Shown: positions 43,283-55,690, counted from the stretch's first letter. The stretch is DNA of 64,000 nucleotides from Carettochelys insculpta (GCF_033958435.1 NC_134141.1:104015001-104079000), one strand, 5' to 3'. Notes: a model not told the origin generated them from the sequence alone. A program made the numbers and translations.

Positions 43283-44459
43283 GTGAGGGGCGCAGCTGGC
43301 CGGGCGCGGCGCGGGGGTGGGGGGCGCGAGGCGCTGCAGCGCTGCTCGGGGGGCGCGGGGCGGAGGCCGAGCGCTCGGGAAGCTGCAGGGCCGGGGGCTC
43401 CGCGGAGGTAACCGGAGAGGCCCGGCTAAGCCACCTGGACCCCCGCAGACCTGGCGCCTGGGCGCCCTGCCAGGGCCGCAGGGTAACGCTCCTGGCTTGC
43501 CGCCGCCGCGGGGCCGGGACGGACGGCTGCGCCGGGGGCTGACACTGGGGGGCCTCGGGCTCGCCGCAGAGCTGCGCCCCGGCGGCAGCCCCCAGCTCCT
43601 CCTGCCGCGGCGTCTGCTCCCGGCCGGGCGAGCGGCGGCTGCTGGCCGCGGAGGGAAGCTGAGGCACGAGGGACCTTCCCCCAGGCGGGGAGCGATCGGG
43701 GGGGGCGCACACGGAGCGGGCCCCAGCGCCGGCTAAACTCCGCATCCTGCTGCCCGCCAGCAGCACCTCGCCCGGGCCGATCCCTAGCGCCCCCGGGGGT
43801 CGCGTCTCGCCCTCCCCCAGCGGCCGCTGGGCCGCTGCCCCGCCGGCGTTTAACACAGTGCCAGGCCGGGGAAGGCGGGATCCCCCGCCCCGCTGGGAGG
43901 GATGCGGCCGGAGATCTGCCACATGTCCCCTCTGCTTGCTGAGTGGCCGGCGGCTGCTCGGCGGAGGTCGCTCCGAGCCAAGCGCCGAGGCCCGCGGGGG
44001 GCTCGGAACCGCTCCGAGCACAGCCCGCCTCCAGCCCCGCGGCGCCGAGCGGGTGCAAGTGGCCCCGGAGTCCCACGCGGGTTTTCAGCGGCGCCCCCTG
44101 TGCCGGGCCGCCCGGGCGCCCCCTGGCCCTTCTCGAGTGACGCCTGCGGTGGTCTCTGCCCGGCGCGATCCCCGCCTCCCCGGCCGCCTTCTGCCCCGGC
44201 GCCCGCGAGCCCGCATGTCCCACCCCGGGCACCAGGCGGGCTCCCCGCGCGCGGCAACTTCTCCGCGCTGCCCGAGGGGCGCGCCCCGAGCTCCCGCGGT
44301 GCCGGCGGCCGGCCCGCAGCGCCCCCTAGCGCCGGATCCGTGGAGGGAACCGGGGGCGCTGCGCGGCTGCAGACCGAGCCGGGGTTGGGGGGAGCGCAGG
44401 GGTCGTGGGGAAACCCGCGCCCAGGCCATGGCCCTGGGAGCTAGAGGCGGCTCTGCCCC

Positions 44460-44474
44460 GGGGGGGGGGGGGGG
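44460..44474 (+). repeat. Run of 15 G in GDNF intron 1
   Basis: An uninterrupted G run lies in the CpG island and could form a G-quadruplex. Confidence 0.9.
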
Positions 44475-45295
44475 CCGCAGGAGCAGATCTCGCCCTGAAC
44501 CCGCGGCTGGGCGCTGCGCCCCCCGCTGCACTGACCGCCCCAGGGCCGGGGCCCGGAGACACGGGCTGCGCCGCGAGGGAGCCCGCCGGGGCGCGCGGGG
44601 CAGCTTTGGGTTAACGTCCCCGCCCCCGGCCAGACCCGGTTCCCGTCCCCGCGCCCTGGCCCTGGCACCGGTCCCTCACACACCGGCCCGCGCTCTCCAG
44701 TCCCGGCTGCAGGCTGCGGCCGGGGCTTTGCTCTTCGCGCCAAGGGGCGGCCGGGTGCCACGTGCTCCTTCCACTCCGCGCCCGCTCCGGCGCATCCTTC
44801 CCGGCCAAGCCCGCGCGCGGAGCGGCCCCGGCATTGGCGGCGCCTTTCCGCTCCCGGAGCGGAGCGAGCAGCTGCTGCCCGGGGCGGGGAGGGAAGTACC
44901 CGCCCCGCCCTGCCCGGGCTGGGCCGAAGGGTGGGGTGTAAATACAACCGCAGAGTTGGCTGCCCGCCGCCAGCGAGTGTCACCCCGCGCTGGGGCAGCC
45001 GGCAGGCGCTTGGCCTCAGCCCGCTCCCCGGCGCCCCCGGGGTTTCTAGCACAGGTACCGGGTGGGCTCGGCCGTGCCGCCTTCAGCCGGAGCCTGGCGC
45101 GGGGGAGGAGGGCAGCGCCTCGCCCGGACGAGCCCCGCCGCTCCCCAGTACCTCCCCACGGCGAACAGCCGGGGCGAGGTCTGGGCGCGGGGGGCTGTGG
45201 GGAGCGATGGTTGGGCCGGGCCGGAGCGCACCTCCCCGCAGCGCCCCCTAACCTCGCGTCTCCCCCCGCAGGGCTGCGTCGGAAGGGCCTCTAAG

Positions 45296-45467
45296 ATGAA
45301 GGTATGGGATGTAGTGGCTGTCTGCGTGGTGCTGCTCGGCACGGTCTCCACATCCCCGCTGCCCGCCGGTAAGACGCCTCCCGCGGGGCCCCGGTCAGGG
45401 GGAGAGGGGCCCGAAGACGATCGCCCCCCCACCAGCCTGCCGCCTCCCCATGCTGTGCACAGCGACT
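45296..45467 (+). CDS. GDNF: GDNF coding part 1: signal peptide and start of pro-domain
   Basis: Glial cell line-derived neurotrophic factor is a secreted, dimeric cystine-knot ligand. It signals through GFRA1 and the RET kinase and supports dopaminergic, motor and enteric neurons and kidney budding. This exon encodes 57 residues plus one base. It starts MKVWDVVAVCVVLLG, nearly the same as the mammalian protein, with the signal peptide ending around residues 19-20 before PLPAGKTPP. Residues 25-57 are the variable part of the pro-domain (Gly/Pro/Asp-rich). They are longer than in human and lack the human Gly-Arg-Arg-Arg site. The ATG is chosen because the family signature starts there; the open frame upstream is only CpG-island sequence. 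Confidence 0.97.
45369..45374 (+). promoter_or_regulatory. Alternative in-frame splice donor for the short pro-GDNF isoform
   Basis: GTAAGA follows GCCCGCCG. Using it removes 99 bases (33 residues) and makes an Ala codon at the junction with the next exon, giving ...LPA-A-NMAEAY. Mammals make the same kind of short isoform (a 78-base, 26-residue deletion at the same place). Confidence 0.75.
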
Positions 45468-46699
45468 GTAAGAACCGTTCCCCTTCCTGGCCCCGCTGTC
45501 TGTCTTCTGGAACTCGCGGCTGGGGGGGGGCGCTGGGCGGGGGGCGTATTCCAGCACCTGGAACTGCCCTCCGGGTCACACAAGGGAAGGGCAGGTGCCA
45601 CGCTTGCCCCTCACCCGGGTTTGGGTGGGTGCACCAGGAGGCTTCTCTTTCCAACCTGATTTGCCACGTGTTGCCCCGTGTGAAAGATCCATGCAACGGA
45701 GAAAGGGAATTGCTGAACTGATTCTAACAGCAAATGCGTCTTTCACTTCTCATCTACTTTCCCTCCGAAAAAATCCCATGGTTATTTATTGGTTATATGA
45801 TTTACAACCTTCTGCCAAGCTTGGGAGCCCGTCCTACAAAGCACTGTATAAACAGGCAGGGCTACTACTAACCACAACTGAATCCACCTTCATTTCAAAA
45901 TAGCAGTATCCACCCTGAAACTTAGACTGAAATAACAAAAGGTTCCAGGACACTGATTTAGGTAAATCGGTGCTCCTCAGACCAGCCCACTGTCCCAGAC
46001 AGTTTATAATCTAAATTCTGGGAGGTAATAATAACAATGTCTAAGTAACAAAGTCTCAGAGAAAAGCATTTTCAGAGAGCAGTATGTGGCTTTTTTTCAT
46101 TTTTGTTTTGAAGTTCAGTGGTGCTGCTTTAACGTTGGTGTTAATATTACTCAATAAGCAGCAGCAACATGCACAAGTTAATCTTAGAAGTACTCACTTA
46201 ACATGAAGGCCCTTGTCTTAAACTCGTAAAACAAAGAGGCAGAATTAAAACTGACCACTTTGTCTTTAACTCTCTTTTCTCTGCTTAGTTACTATCATGT
46301 AGAGGGTACAAGGATGTGGCTCACACTCTGAATATGTACTCACATAGCCTTTCACCTGGAAGGAAGATACTTTCACCTCCTGTCTTCACTGTAGTTGCAC
46401 ACATGTTGAGAAACACAGATATAAATATGTCTTAAGATCATCCTTGTGGATGGCGTAGAATTCTGCTACAGTGCTGCTTCTGGGTGGAAATGATACAAGA
46501 GTTACGCTCATTGTAGTTACATTTTTAGCTCTCCATTCTCTGTCTCCAATGCTTAGGCTGCAGTGTCCTGTCCTCTCCTTCCCCACATACGGCTGTGGTC
46601 TGCCTTCCTTAGTCCTCTCTCCTCTTGCATTTTCCTCCCATTGGAATCTTTTCCAGGCTGCACTCTGCTCTCTTTTGAGCTGAGCCCCTTAGTTCCATG

Positions 46700-48800
46700 A
46701 ATCATAAGAACGGCCATACTGGGTCAGCCCAGAGTTCCATCTAGCTCACTACTCTGTCTTCCAACACCAGCCAATGCCAGGTGCCCCAGAAGGAATGAAC
46801 AGAACAGGTAATCATCAGTTGATCCATCCCATGTCACCTTTTTCCAGCTTCTGACAGCGACTGGGGACACCACTCCTGCCCATCCTGGCTACCAAACATT
46901 GATGGACCTAACCTCCATGAATTAATCTGGCTTTTTTATGAACCCTGTCTTCACAACATCCTCTGGCAAGGAGTTCCATGGGTTGAATGTGCATTGTCTA
47001 CAGAAATACTTCCTTTTGATTTTTAAACCCACTATCTATTACTTTCATTTGGTACTCCCTAGTTCTTGTATTATGGGAACAAGTAAATAACTTTTCCTTA
47101 TTTACTTTTTCCACACCAGTCATGATTTTATAGACCTAAATAATATCTCCTCTTACTCTTCTTTTTTCCAGGCTGAAATTTCCCAGTTGTATTAATTTCT
47201 TCTCATACGGTGGCCATTCCACATCCCTATTCTGTTTTGTTGCACTTTTCTGAATTCTGTCCAAAGCCAAGATATCTTTTTTTAAAATGAGGCAACCACA
47301 TCCACATGCAGTACTCAAGATGTGAGCACCCCATGAATTTAGATAGAAGCATAAGATATTCTGTTGTATTCTTTAGCCCTTTCTTAATGACTCCTAGCAT
47401 TCCGTTCACTCTATCTGCTGCTTCACATTGAGGGGCTATTTTCAGAGAACTCTCCATAATGATTCCCAGATCTCTTTTGAGTAGTAACAGCTAATTTAGT
47501 CCCCATCATTTTATATGTATAGTTGGGATTATGTTTTCCAATATCCATTACTTTGCATTTATGAACATTAACATTCATCTGCCATTTTGATGTCCAATCA
47601 CCTAGTTTTTTAAGATCCCTTTGAAACTCTTTTCACAGTCTATCTTGAGCAGTTTAATATCAGCTGCAAATTTTGCCACTTTACTGTTTACCCCTTTCTC
47701 CAGATCATTTATGAATGTTGAATAGGATTGGTCCCAGTACTGACTCCTGCAGGACACCACTAGTTACCTCTCTCCATTCTGAAAACTGACCTTTTATTCC
47801 TCTTTTTCCTATTTTGTAAACAGTTTTCAGTCCATGAGATGCCATTCCCCTCTTATTCCATAACAACTTATTTTCTTTTATCACATGGTTTTTGATCCCC
47901 TCAAGGAATTCTAGTAAGTTACCGAGGTGTGTTTTTCCCTTTACAGAAAATGTGTTGACTTCTCCCCCGCCCCCCATCTAGGTGTCTGCCAATTCTATTC
48001 TTTGCTAAAGTTTCAGTGAAATTGCCTGATACTGCTGTTAGACTTACCAACCTGTAATAGCCAGCATCACCTCTGGAGCCCTTCTGAAAAATTGATGTCA
48101 GGTTTGCTATCTTCCAGTTATTTGGTACAGAAGATGATTTGAAGGCGAGATTACAAACCATAGTAATTCTGCAATTTCCCACTTGACTTCTTTCCAAACT
48201 CCTGGGTGAATGCCATCTGGTCCTGGTGATTTATTACTGTTTAAGTTTATCAGTTTGTTCCAAGCCTCCTCTAATTACACATCAGTCTGGGACAGTTCCT
48301 CAGATTTGTCCCCTAAAACCAATGGCTCAGGTAAGGGAATCTCCCTCACACTCTCAGCCCTAAAGACCGATGCAAAGAATTCGTTTAGTTTCTCTGCAAT
48401 GGCCATATTATCCTTGAGGCTCCTTCAGCATCTTCGTTTTCCATTGGGTCCACTGTTTGAGCAGGTTTCCTGCTTCTAATTTACTTCAAAAATTGCTGTT
48501 ACTTTTTGAGTTTTTGGCTAGCTGTTCTTAAAATTCCAAATTTTTGGCCTTCCCAATTATATTTTTACACTTAATTTGACAGAATGTGTGCACCTTTCTA
48601 TTTTCCTGGCTAGGATTTAACTTTCACTCTTTAAATGATGCCTTTTTATCTCTCACTGTTTTTTACTTGGTTGTCAAGGCCCTCATCAGACACAAGTTGT
48701 CCAAAAGAACTTCCGCCTTTGTTTTCTTTCTCTTGCACAGATTTCTGAGGCTTTATGATGTTGAAATCTTCCCCTACGTTATGGGACATGGAAAGGAAAG
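46700..48800 (-). mobile_element. CR1 LINE, minus strand, decayed
   Basis: The plus strand starts with the antisense 3' tip (ATCATAAGAACGGCCATACT, then GGGTCAGCCCAGAG). Minus frames encode RT remnants: KKRYLGFGQNSEKCNK and [35 protein letters not shown] with FSEWREVTSG; and VPNNWKIANLTSIFQKGSRG with GYYRLVSLTAVSG. The order is correct for CR1 ORF2 but the frames shift and stop. It lies antisense to GDNF in the intron. Confidence 0.85.
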
Positions 48801-51800
48801 TGTGTGTGCAGTGCGAGACTCCTCAAAACCTCGGGATGTGCTTTGCTAGCATTACTACCAGTTTTCCTTCCTTTGACTAACCACTGTTTTAGTACTGTAG
48901 GAAGAAAAAAGTTGTAATAATACTTGTGTAGGAATGACACAAGTTGTCAATGCAGACATCAAAATTCCATTGTTCGATGCCCTACAAGTGTTAACTTGAA
49001 CTAGGGATATAATATCAACCTCACTATTAAAACAGTCTTTAAATTTTTTTCAAATGTCATTCTCTTCACAGCAAGCAGATGAGATAAGCAGATAGCACTA
49101 ATCACATACTCATTAGGTCTAGTCAGTTTCCAGTATGAGGCTAACCAAACTTCTTTGTCCAGGTGTCTTGTAAATTAGGTAGTGATATGTCCATCACATG
49201 CGAGCCTGATGTTTCAGGTGAATCATGGCTGGGTGAGGGGACAGCTTCTTCCAGATGTTTGGGCTCAGTGTAGAATTAAGCAGAGATGGAATAGTGTAAT
49301 TCAGTATGTCAGATTCCATACTCCTATGAGAGCTATTATCAGCAGAAACCAGAGTGACATGCTCTGGTACTATTCAAACCTCCAGTGGAAATTGCACATA
49401 ACTAGGCCTGAATGCAAAGAGAAGATGAGCATTGCCACTCATCCTGGGATGAAATCTGGAGAAATGAGTCTCAAACATTTTTTGTGTTCTTTTCCTAATA
49501 ACAGTGAAATATCCATGCTCAGAACAACCTGTCTTGGCTATGTCACTGAACCTGATAAATAGCAGGGGGTTGCTGAGTTGGTTGGCAAGATGCTGACATC
49601 CCAGCTTAATTAATTAATTACTGTTTCTAAAAAATATGTGGTAGCTGGATGCCATTATGAAAACATCAGGCATAGTAAGCTGCCACGGCACTTTAGTCTG
49701 CTGCAGTGCTTAGATTTCACCATAACAAGAAAAGGTGCAGGCAGAACTGTAAATGGCATTTGACTCAGGGAGTGCATCTTTACAGCGGGGTCTGGAGGAG
49801 TCTGAGGCATGGTAGCTGTGTGCTGATGGGAAGAATGCCATTAGTGTGCTGGCAGAAGACATGCTGGGTGTTTCTAGCAATGAAAGCTGCTTTCACCATT
49901 ACAATAACAAGAAAATCCACTAGGGGGTTGGCCATTGCTGCTGATTTTACATGGAAGTTGCTCCTGCAACTAGAAAACCGAGAGAGAGAATCAAGGAGTC
50001 GGGCTCTTTAATGGGTTCTCTTCCACAGTTAGATTACTCTGTCTACTCTCATGACTCTGGTCATTCTTTTCCACACATCATTTAATCTCTCTCCCATACA
50101 CCTCCCTCCCAACATAATAAATCAGTTGATCACTACCTGTAATGGCTTTTCCTCCTCTTCATGGTTGTTTATCCCCGTCTTCCCTCTGAAATCCATGTAG
50201 CTCTTCAATACGCTGCCAGGACCAGTGGTTGATCTTGCTGTGAAATTCTGGTCCAACTCCCTAGAAGGAGAGAGACTTTATCCAACAGTGGCCTGATACC
50301 TAATTGGAGTAGTCAGCCCAATTACACCTGAACTTCCCAATTTTTATCTTTTCTCACTTCACTGCATCATGTTCTCCACCAGGTTCACTGAGAAGTTCTG
50401 AGGGTGTTCAGAAATCACATGATTATGGTAACACCAAATTCAGATTGGCCTGAAAATTTCCCTTGCTCGAGATCATGAACAAGGTGTTGATCTCTCAAAC
50501 TGATCAGGTGTACTGTGATGACCCTCCATTTCAGCTCAGTGGTCACGTGCACCCACAGTCAAAAGCTTCAGCTACACCAGGTAAAAAATACATGTCAGAA
50601 TGTTCAATCTTTGCACTTGTCGCAAAGCTTTGTAACTCAGCCTCCTGCTTCTTAATCGTGTAACCAGCAGAGCAATATGGGATAGCTTGTGATGGGGGAT
50701 AGAGTTGCTGGAGGACATAACCATAAGGGAGCATGCAATACATAGAGCAATGCAGTGTGGGATGTCCTGTTATAGTGCCTAAGAGTAAGCCCCTCTAATT
50801 ACATGGCCATGATCAAAGGTTCCTGTATGGTGAAGGGCGGCATAGAATTAGCTTTGCTAGATAACTTTGTACGATGAGAACACAAAACCCATTATAAATA
50901 GAACTATACCAATAATTGGATATACAATGTGGTCAAATGGTTAAGTGGTTTGGCACGACCTTTGAAAGCAAGCCTGTCTTTAGGCATGTATATTTTGTAA
51001 CTTGTTACCACAACATGGCTGTAAGTGTAATGTAAATAAGATTATAATATCCCAAATCACACAGGCCTGCTTTCAAAGGTAGACCTGAGGCCCAGGGAGA
51101 TGGTTTATTGTTCAGCAATGATTTGATTTCAGGGGTTTATGTTTGTTTGTTCTTAAAAGATAGTTTATGCTAAATCATTTAACATATTTAGCTGGAGCTT
51201 ATGCAGACTCCAGAGGTGCTCCAGGGCTCAAGTATCTACCCCCCAAAAAGGGGGGGAGGGTGAGGGGTAATAGGGAGGGTTCTCTGCACCTGCAAAGCTC
51301 AGTTAATTTTTTGTGGGCCCCAGTGCCTGGACAGCGACTCCATTCCTGCCTGATCTCTGTTCCTAAGAACCTGCTCATTACTTGCATGGAGAAAAAGATG
51401 CAGAGAGGAGTAGCCATCCACAAAAAACAAGAGACAGCGTCTCTGAGCTGGAATGTTCTTATTCACTATATTAGCAATAGAGAGGAAATGTCAACTAGCC
51501 AGGAGATGATATTGGAATGCAAGCTCCTCAGGGTACAGCCTGTCTTTGTATCTTGATGCTATCCAGAGATGAGTACATTGTCAGCACTAAACAAAAGATA
51601 TGTTCTGACCTAAGTAGACTTTATTCTATATTCCATTTGTTAAATATGTGCAATACACCATCATTCCATTCTGTTGCAGATACAGTAACTAATAAATATA
51701 TTCCCATGGAGGATGTTCCAAGAGCTAACATTAAAATGACCGAGTCCTGCAAAAGGCAATAAATATACTCTTCCATATTTTTCTCTAGTGATATTAAAGT

Positions 51801-52376
51801 GTATTCAGGGAAGTTCTTGGAGTTGAGTTGTTCTGATGACCAGGGACCAAAAGATGGGAAAGAAGTTATATTGCTACTACAGCGTGATCCTCAAAAGAAT
51901 TCAGGTTAAAATATTGTGTAAACTGTTCTGATCCCTATGAGGACTGCTGAGATTAGAATTCAGCAATCTCTGCTGGTCCTGCTCAAGAAAGATGTAGAGT
52001 TCGACAGGAATGTCATAAGCCTGAGATAGTACTCTAATCAGAATTAATACTGAAATAGTGAATAATGCAGTTATATGAATCCTCAGTATTATCAAGCATT
52101 AAAATACGGTGGACTTCAAATTGTTTAGTGGTGGCAAAACCAGCTAAACCTTGACACTGGCAAGATCTACCAAGACTGAAATGGATATTCTTAGATGTAA
52201 ACTATGCCTCTAATAAAAAGAGAAGATAAGGCAAGCAAAATAAAGGGGAAGATTTCAACAAAGCATGGACACCATTCCCTGGTTATAAAGATGGAAGGCA
52301 GAGATAAACAGATTGCTAGATACTTGAGACAGGTTCATAGAGGATATACAGGGATGCAAAAATATTACAGGAGACT

Positions 52377-52552
52377 TAAAAAACAAGAAGTCCTGTGGCA
52401 CCTTATAGACTAACAGATATTTTGGAGCATAAGCTTTCATGGGCAAAGACCCGCTTCATCAGTTTATGCTCCAAAATATCTGTTAGTCTATAAGGTGCCA
52501 CAGGACTTCTTGTTGTTTTTGAAGATACAAACTAACTCAACTACCCCTCTGA
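52377..52552. mobile_element. Penelope-like hairpin insertion, 11-bp duplication, perfect 49-bp inverted repeat
   Basis: TACAGGAGACT flanks it (52366-52376 and 52553-52563). Arms 52384-52432 and 52464-52512 are exact reverse complements over 49 bases, around a 31-base loop with GGGCAAAGACCCGCTTCATC. The right end carries CTACCCCTCTGA, the terminal block shared with the other Penelope-like insertions. It has no coding sequence. Confidence 0.85.
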
Positions 52553-52856
52553 TACAGGAGACTGAGTATGTTTTAAAGTAAAAGAATGACAGTGAACTAG
52601 GTTGTGATAGATTTTGCTACACATTCCAGTAAAACTTTTTAGAAGGAGATGCGGTCCCAGTTCAACCCAGCTTAGTAGCCTCTCTTCAACACAACACAAA
52701 TACATGTGCTTAACCTTAAGACAGTAATTAAGTTTCTTTGAAGGGGATTTAACAACATGAATAAATGCTTTGCTGAACAGGAATGGATGTAAATATCTGC
52801 TTAAAGTCTAACATATGCTAACTGCTTTGCTGAATCTGGGCATAGCTGCAGAATAG

Positions 52857-53183
52857 CAGGGATTCTCAAACTTTTTCATAATGCAGACTACATCTTAACA
52901 GAGATTTTTCTTGTGGTCATATCCCCTTTGATTCACAAATGACACATACTACATTCATCCCATTGATAAACATGAGGACCGCCTCAGCTTCCATTCACAA
53001 TGACATAACTCTTTGGTAATGACAGCGGTTTCCTAGCTCAACAGGTTATGTTCGTTATGTATGGTCAGACATATTTTAATACCATTTGATGTCTGGGAAA
53101 GAAGAAGAGCCATCCTCTGCAGCTCACTATTAAGTTCTCCATTGGCTGCCAACAGACCATGGATCACAGTTTGGCATGCCCTG
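52857..53183. mobile_element. hAT-like MITE
   Basis: The ends CAGGGATTCTCAAACTTTTT and CAGTTTGGCATGCCCTG are inverted relatives of a common hAT terminus. No 8-bp duplication is visible, so the boundaries may be off by a few bases. Confidence 0.5.
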
Positions 53184-54659
53184 CCATGGAATATGGGGCA
53201 TCTGTTTTAGTGCTATGCACATTTTAGTGTAATAGTAGGAAACCATTATCAGCTTGCGTGCTAACAGTTTTTCTACTGAGAAACATTCATGCTAGCAGAC
53301 ATAAGCATTATCTAGATGTGTTTGCTAAAAATGCTGAAATTTGGGAAGTAAAAGAGTGTAATAGAAAAACACATCAGTCATAATGCCAAACCATCACCGG
53401 AATCAAGTGAAATTCACATGGTTGGGGTCAGTCCTGGCTTTGCCACAAGCCCTGTGCTGGGTGGGAGTGTGACGTACTGCTCCTGCCTGGAGCAGTCTCT
53501 GGAGCAGACTCTGAAATCTGCTTCCTAGTTCTCTGTGCCTGTTCCTCGGAGATGGGGACTCAAAGCCAGAGCACACATTCCTGGGCCAGAAGCATTTGAC
53601 TGAATTGGGGATACAATCATTATTTTTCTTCTGTCAATACATTTCTCACCTTATTTATATTAATAGTGACTGGCAGTCAAATTGCTCTGAGAGGCTTTGA
53701 TGACATTACTTGAGAGCTGAACTGCTGGAGGACATTTGTACCAGAAGTCCCAGACGCATTTCTTTGTTTGGCCACCCCAGACTATGCCTACTCTCCCAGA
53801 AACCTCAGTACTGCATCTGTCAGTCAGCTACATGGCTCACAGGGTAATAGTGAGAGGGGAATGGTTCCAGGCACTGCTAGAGTAATAAGCACCTATTTAA
53901 GATTCTCAGAACCACAGTGATAAGATTGATCTAGGAACTGTGATAAAACAGAAATTCCAGCTCACAGACATATGAACCTGCCTGACTCTAGACAGGCATG
54001 TCAGCAATACTGATTCCTGCACTTATTTCAGAACAGCACAAGGGTTTAGAGTGGACACAGGGTACAGTGTTTAGGGCAATGAACTGGGATTCTGTTCATA
54101 GCTCTGTCACTGACCTGCTGTGTGACCTGGGGCAGGTCACCTCACCTCTGTTTCTTCTCTCACCCTTTGCCTGTCTTGTCCATTCACATTGTAAGCTTTG
54201 AAGGGAAGACATGGTCCAATATATGGGGCCTTGATTTCAGATCAGGTCACTATGTGCTTGGAAGGCTTCGTGCCTCACTGACCTGGCACCTCCTGTGAGT
54301 CTCCTCAGGAATTCGCTCTTCTTCAGCCTTGAAGTGCCCTCTGCTGACTGGTATCCCATCCTCTGTCTTCTGTGCTTGTTGAAGCCCCACATCTCTTCCA
54401 GCCTACTGTGCCCCCTTCCCCCATGGCATTGCCCCATAGCAGTGCCCCAGCATTCCCCTCCCAGAAAACCCCAAGGCCTATACCCACCTTGACTCAGTGA
54501 CCCACTGCCAGTCATCATCTAGCCCCTTACTGCAGGGCTAAACAGTCTGAAATGGCCCCTCTGCACTGGCAAAGGGGTGTGGACCCGTTGCCTTTTCCTG
54601 CCCTGGCTGCTTTCCTGTAGCCCTAGTACTCCTCAGGTCCTACACTTTCTTCATGACTG

Positions 54660-55287
54660 GAACAACTGTTGCCTTTAGACAATTGTCTGGTAATGCCTTT
54701 TGTCGCTGTGTTTTTTATATATTTTTCTGAATGCTTTGCTTGCACTTGCCCTTTTGACTTTTAGCGGTTTAACTCTTATAGCATCTACTCCTGCAGCTTT
54801 CCCATTTTGTAACAGCTTCACTGCTCCATTTTGTCTGACAGTGGTTCAGCAGTGATACCCCTACAAGCTTCATATGCTGTGCTCTTTATCTAGATGTCCA
54901 GAATGCATGCATCTGGATGAATGCAAAGTTGAGCACTTTGTCAGAAAGGTGTTACCATCCCTCCAGCTCTGCTTCAGTGTCTGTTGCCTGTTCAGCAAAT
55001 GAGGCCCTCATCCCATAGCATCATTGGCTGCACTGTGTTTCCATACATCTTAACCTCATTGTATATTGTTTCCATCCCTTCTTTTCTTGATGCCTCCTGT
55101 AGTTGTTGAGCATCTTCCTTCCAGAACTTTTGCTTACCCAATCTTTGTGATTTCTTCATCACTTTATGCAATACTGTAAGCTTATGATCAGTATTGAAAA
55201 AAAATCATAATGAAAGTACTGTAACTGTCACCACATTAGAGACGATGCATGTTTCTGCTCTCCACAATGCTTCCCTCCAAACTGAAT
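54660..55287 (-). pseudogene. RTE-like LINE fragment, minus strand
   Basis: Minus-strand translation gives FWKEDAQQLQEASRKEGMET and YNEVKMYGNT, then VKLLQNGKAAGVDAIR. These resemble the linker before the reverse transcriptase and the 'NGKAAGxDGI' start of it in RTE-type LINEs. Stops and shifts break the frame. Its end near 55249-55287 is repeated, inverted, at 55390-55428. Confidence 0.5.
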
Positions 55288-55468
55288 TAGCACTGATCAG
55301 GTATTCACAATCTGACAGTTAATGGGAAAAAAATTGAGAACGGAGATTAAAGAAGTTGGTTATTTTCACTAACTTCACAAAGGCATTTGATTTAGTTTGA
55401 GGGGAAGCATTGTGGAGAATAGAAACATCTTATTGTGTTCCAGATAGGATAACTGCAGATAGGATTAA

Positions 55469-55690
55469 CAGAGATGGAAAAAGTACCCAGAGGGTTACTT
55501 GAGTAAAAGTGCAGCTGCTTTCAATGCTGGATACTTGAGTACAGTCAAGATGGAATGTGACCCATTACTCAGGTAGCTTTTCAGAGGGACACTGGTGACT
55601 TGTACTTAAGTGCAATGACACACACACACACACATCCCCCACAGCTAAACTTTTACTCAAGTGACATTTGGGTCACTTTTTTCACCTCTG
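55469..55690. mobile_element. hAT MITE inside the RTE-like fragment
   Basis: The ends CAGAGATGGAAAAAGTACCC and, inverted, CAGAGGTGAAAAAAGTGACC are similar. TACTTGAGTAAAAGTGCAG and TTTTACTCAAGTGACATTTG are internal inverted blocks. A clean 8-bp duplication is not visible. It carries a (CA)n run at about 55619-55641. Confidence 0.65.
55619..55641 (+). repeat. (CA)n microsatellite
   Basis: An uninterrupted run of about ten CA units. Confidence 0.9.

Larger units (their letters stand above)
45272..45467 (+). other. GDNF: GDNF first coding exon (exon 2), with splice sites
   Basis: The acceptor is CCCCCCGCAG ending at 45271 and the donor is GACT|GTAAGA at 45468. The exon has a 24-base 5' untranslated part followed by the ATG. 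A second donor, GCCG|GTAAGA, lies inside the exon at 45369. Both donors leave the same phase, one base into a codon, so either can join the next exon in frame. Confidence 0.9.
42050..45560 (+). promoter_or_regulatory. CpG island covering the GDNF promoter, first exon and first coding exon
   Basis: About 3.5 kb is very rich in G+C and CpG and stands out from the AT-rich flanks. It contains many GGGCGG/CCGCCC and CGCG words. GDNF genes of other vertebrates have GC-rich promoters before exon 1 and before the first coding exon, and this island covers both places. Long open frames within it on both strands (up to 478 codons) come from the scarcity of AT-rich stop codons and are not genes. Confidence 0.85.

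Noticed and set aside
43858..45294. 478-codon open frame in the CpG island, plus other long frames there on both strands
   Set aside because: Arg/Pro/Gly/Ala-rich translations in several frames at once reflect GC-rich DNA without stops. The island is promoter and 5' untranslated sequence of GDNF.
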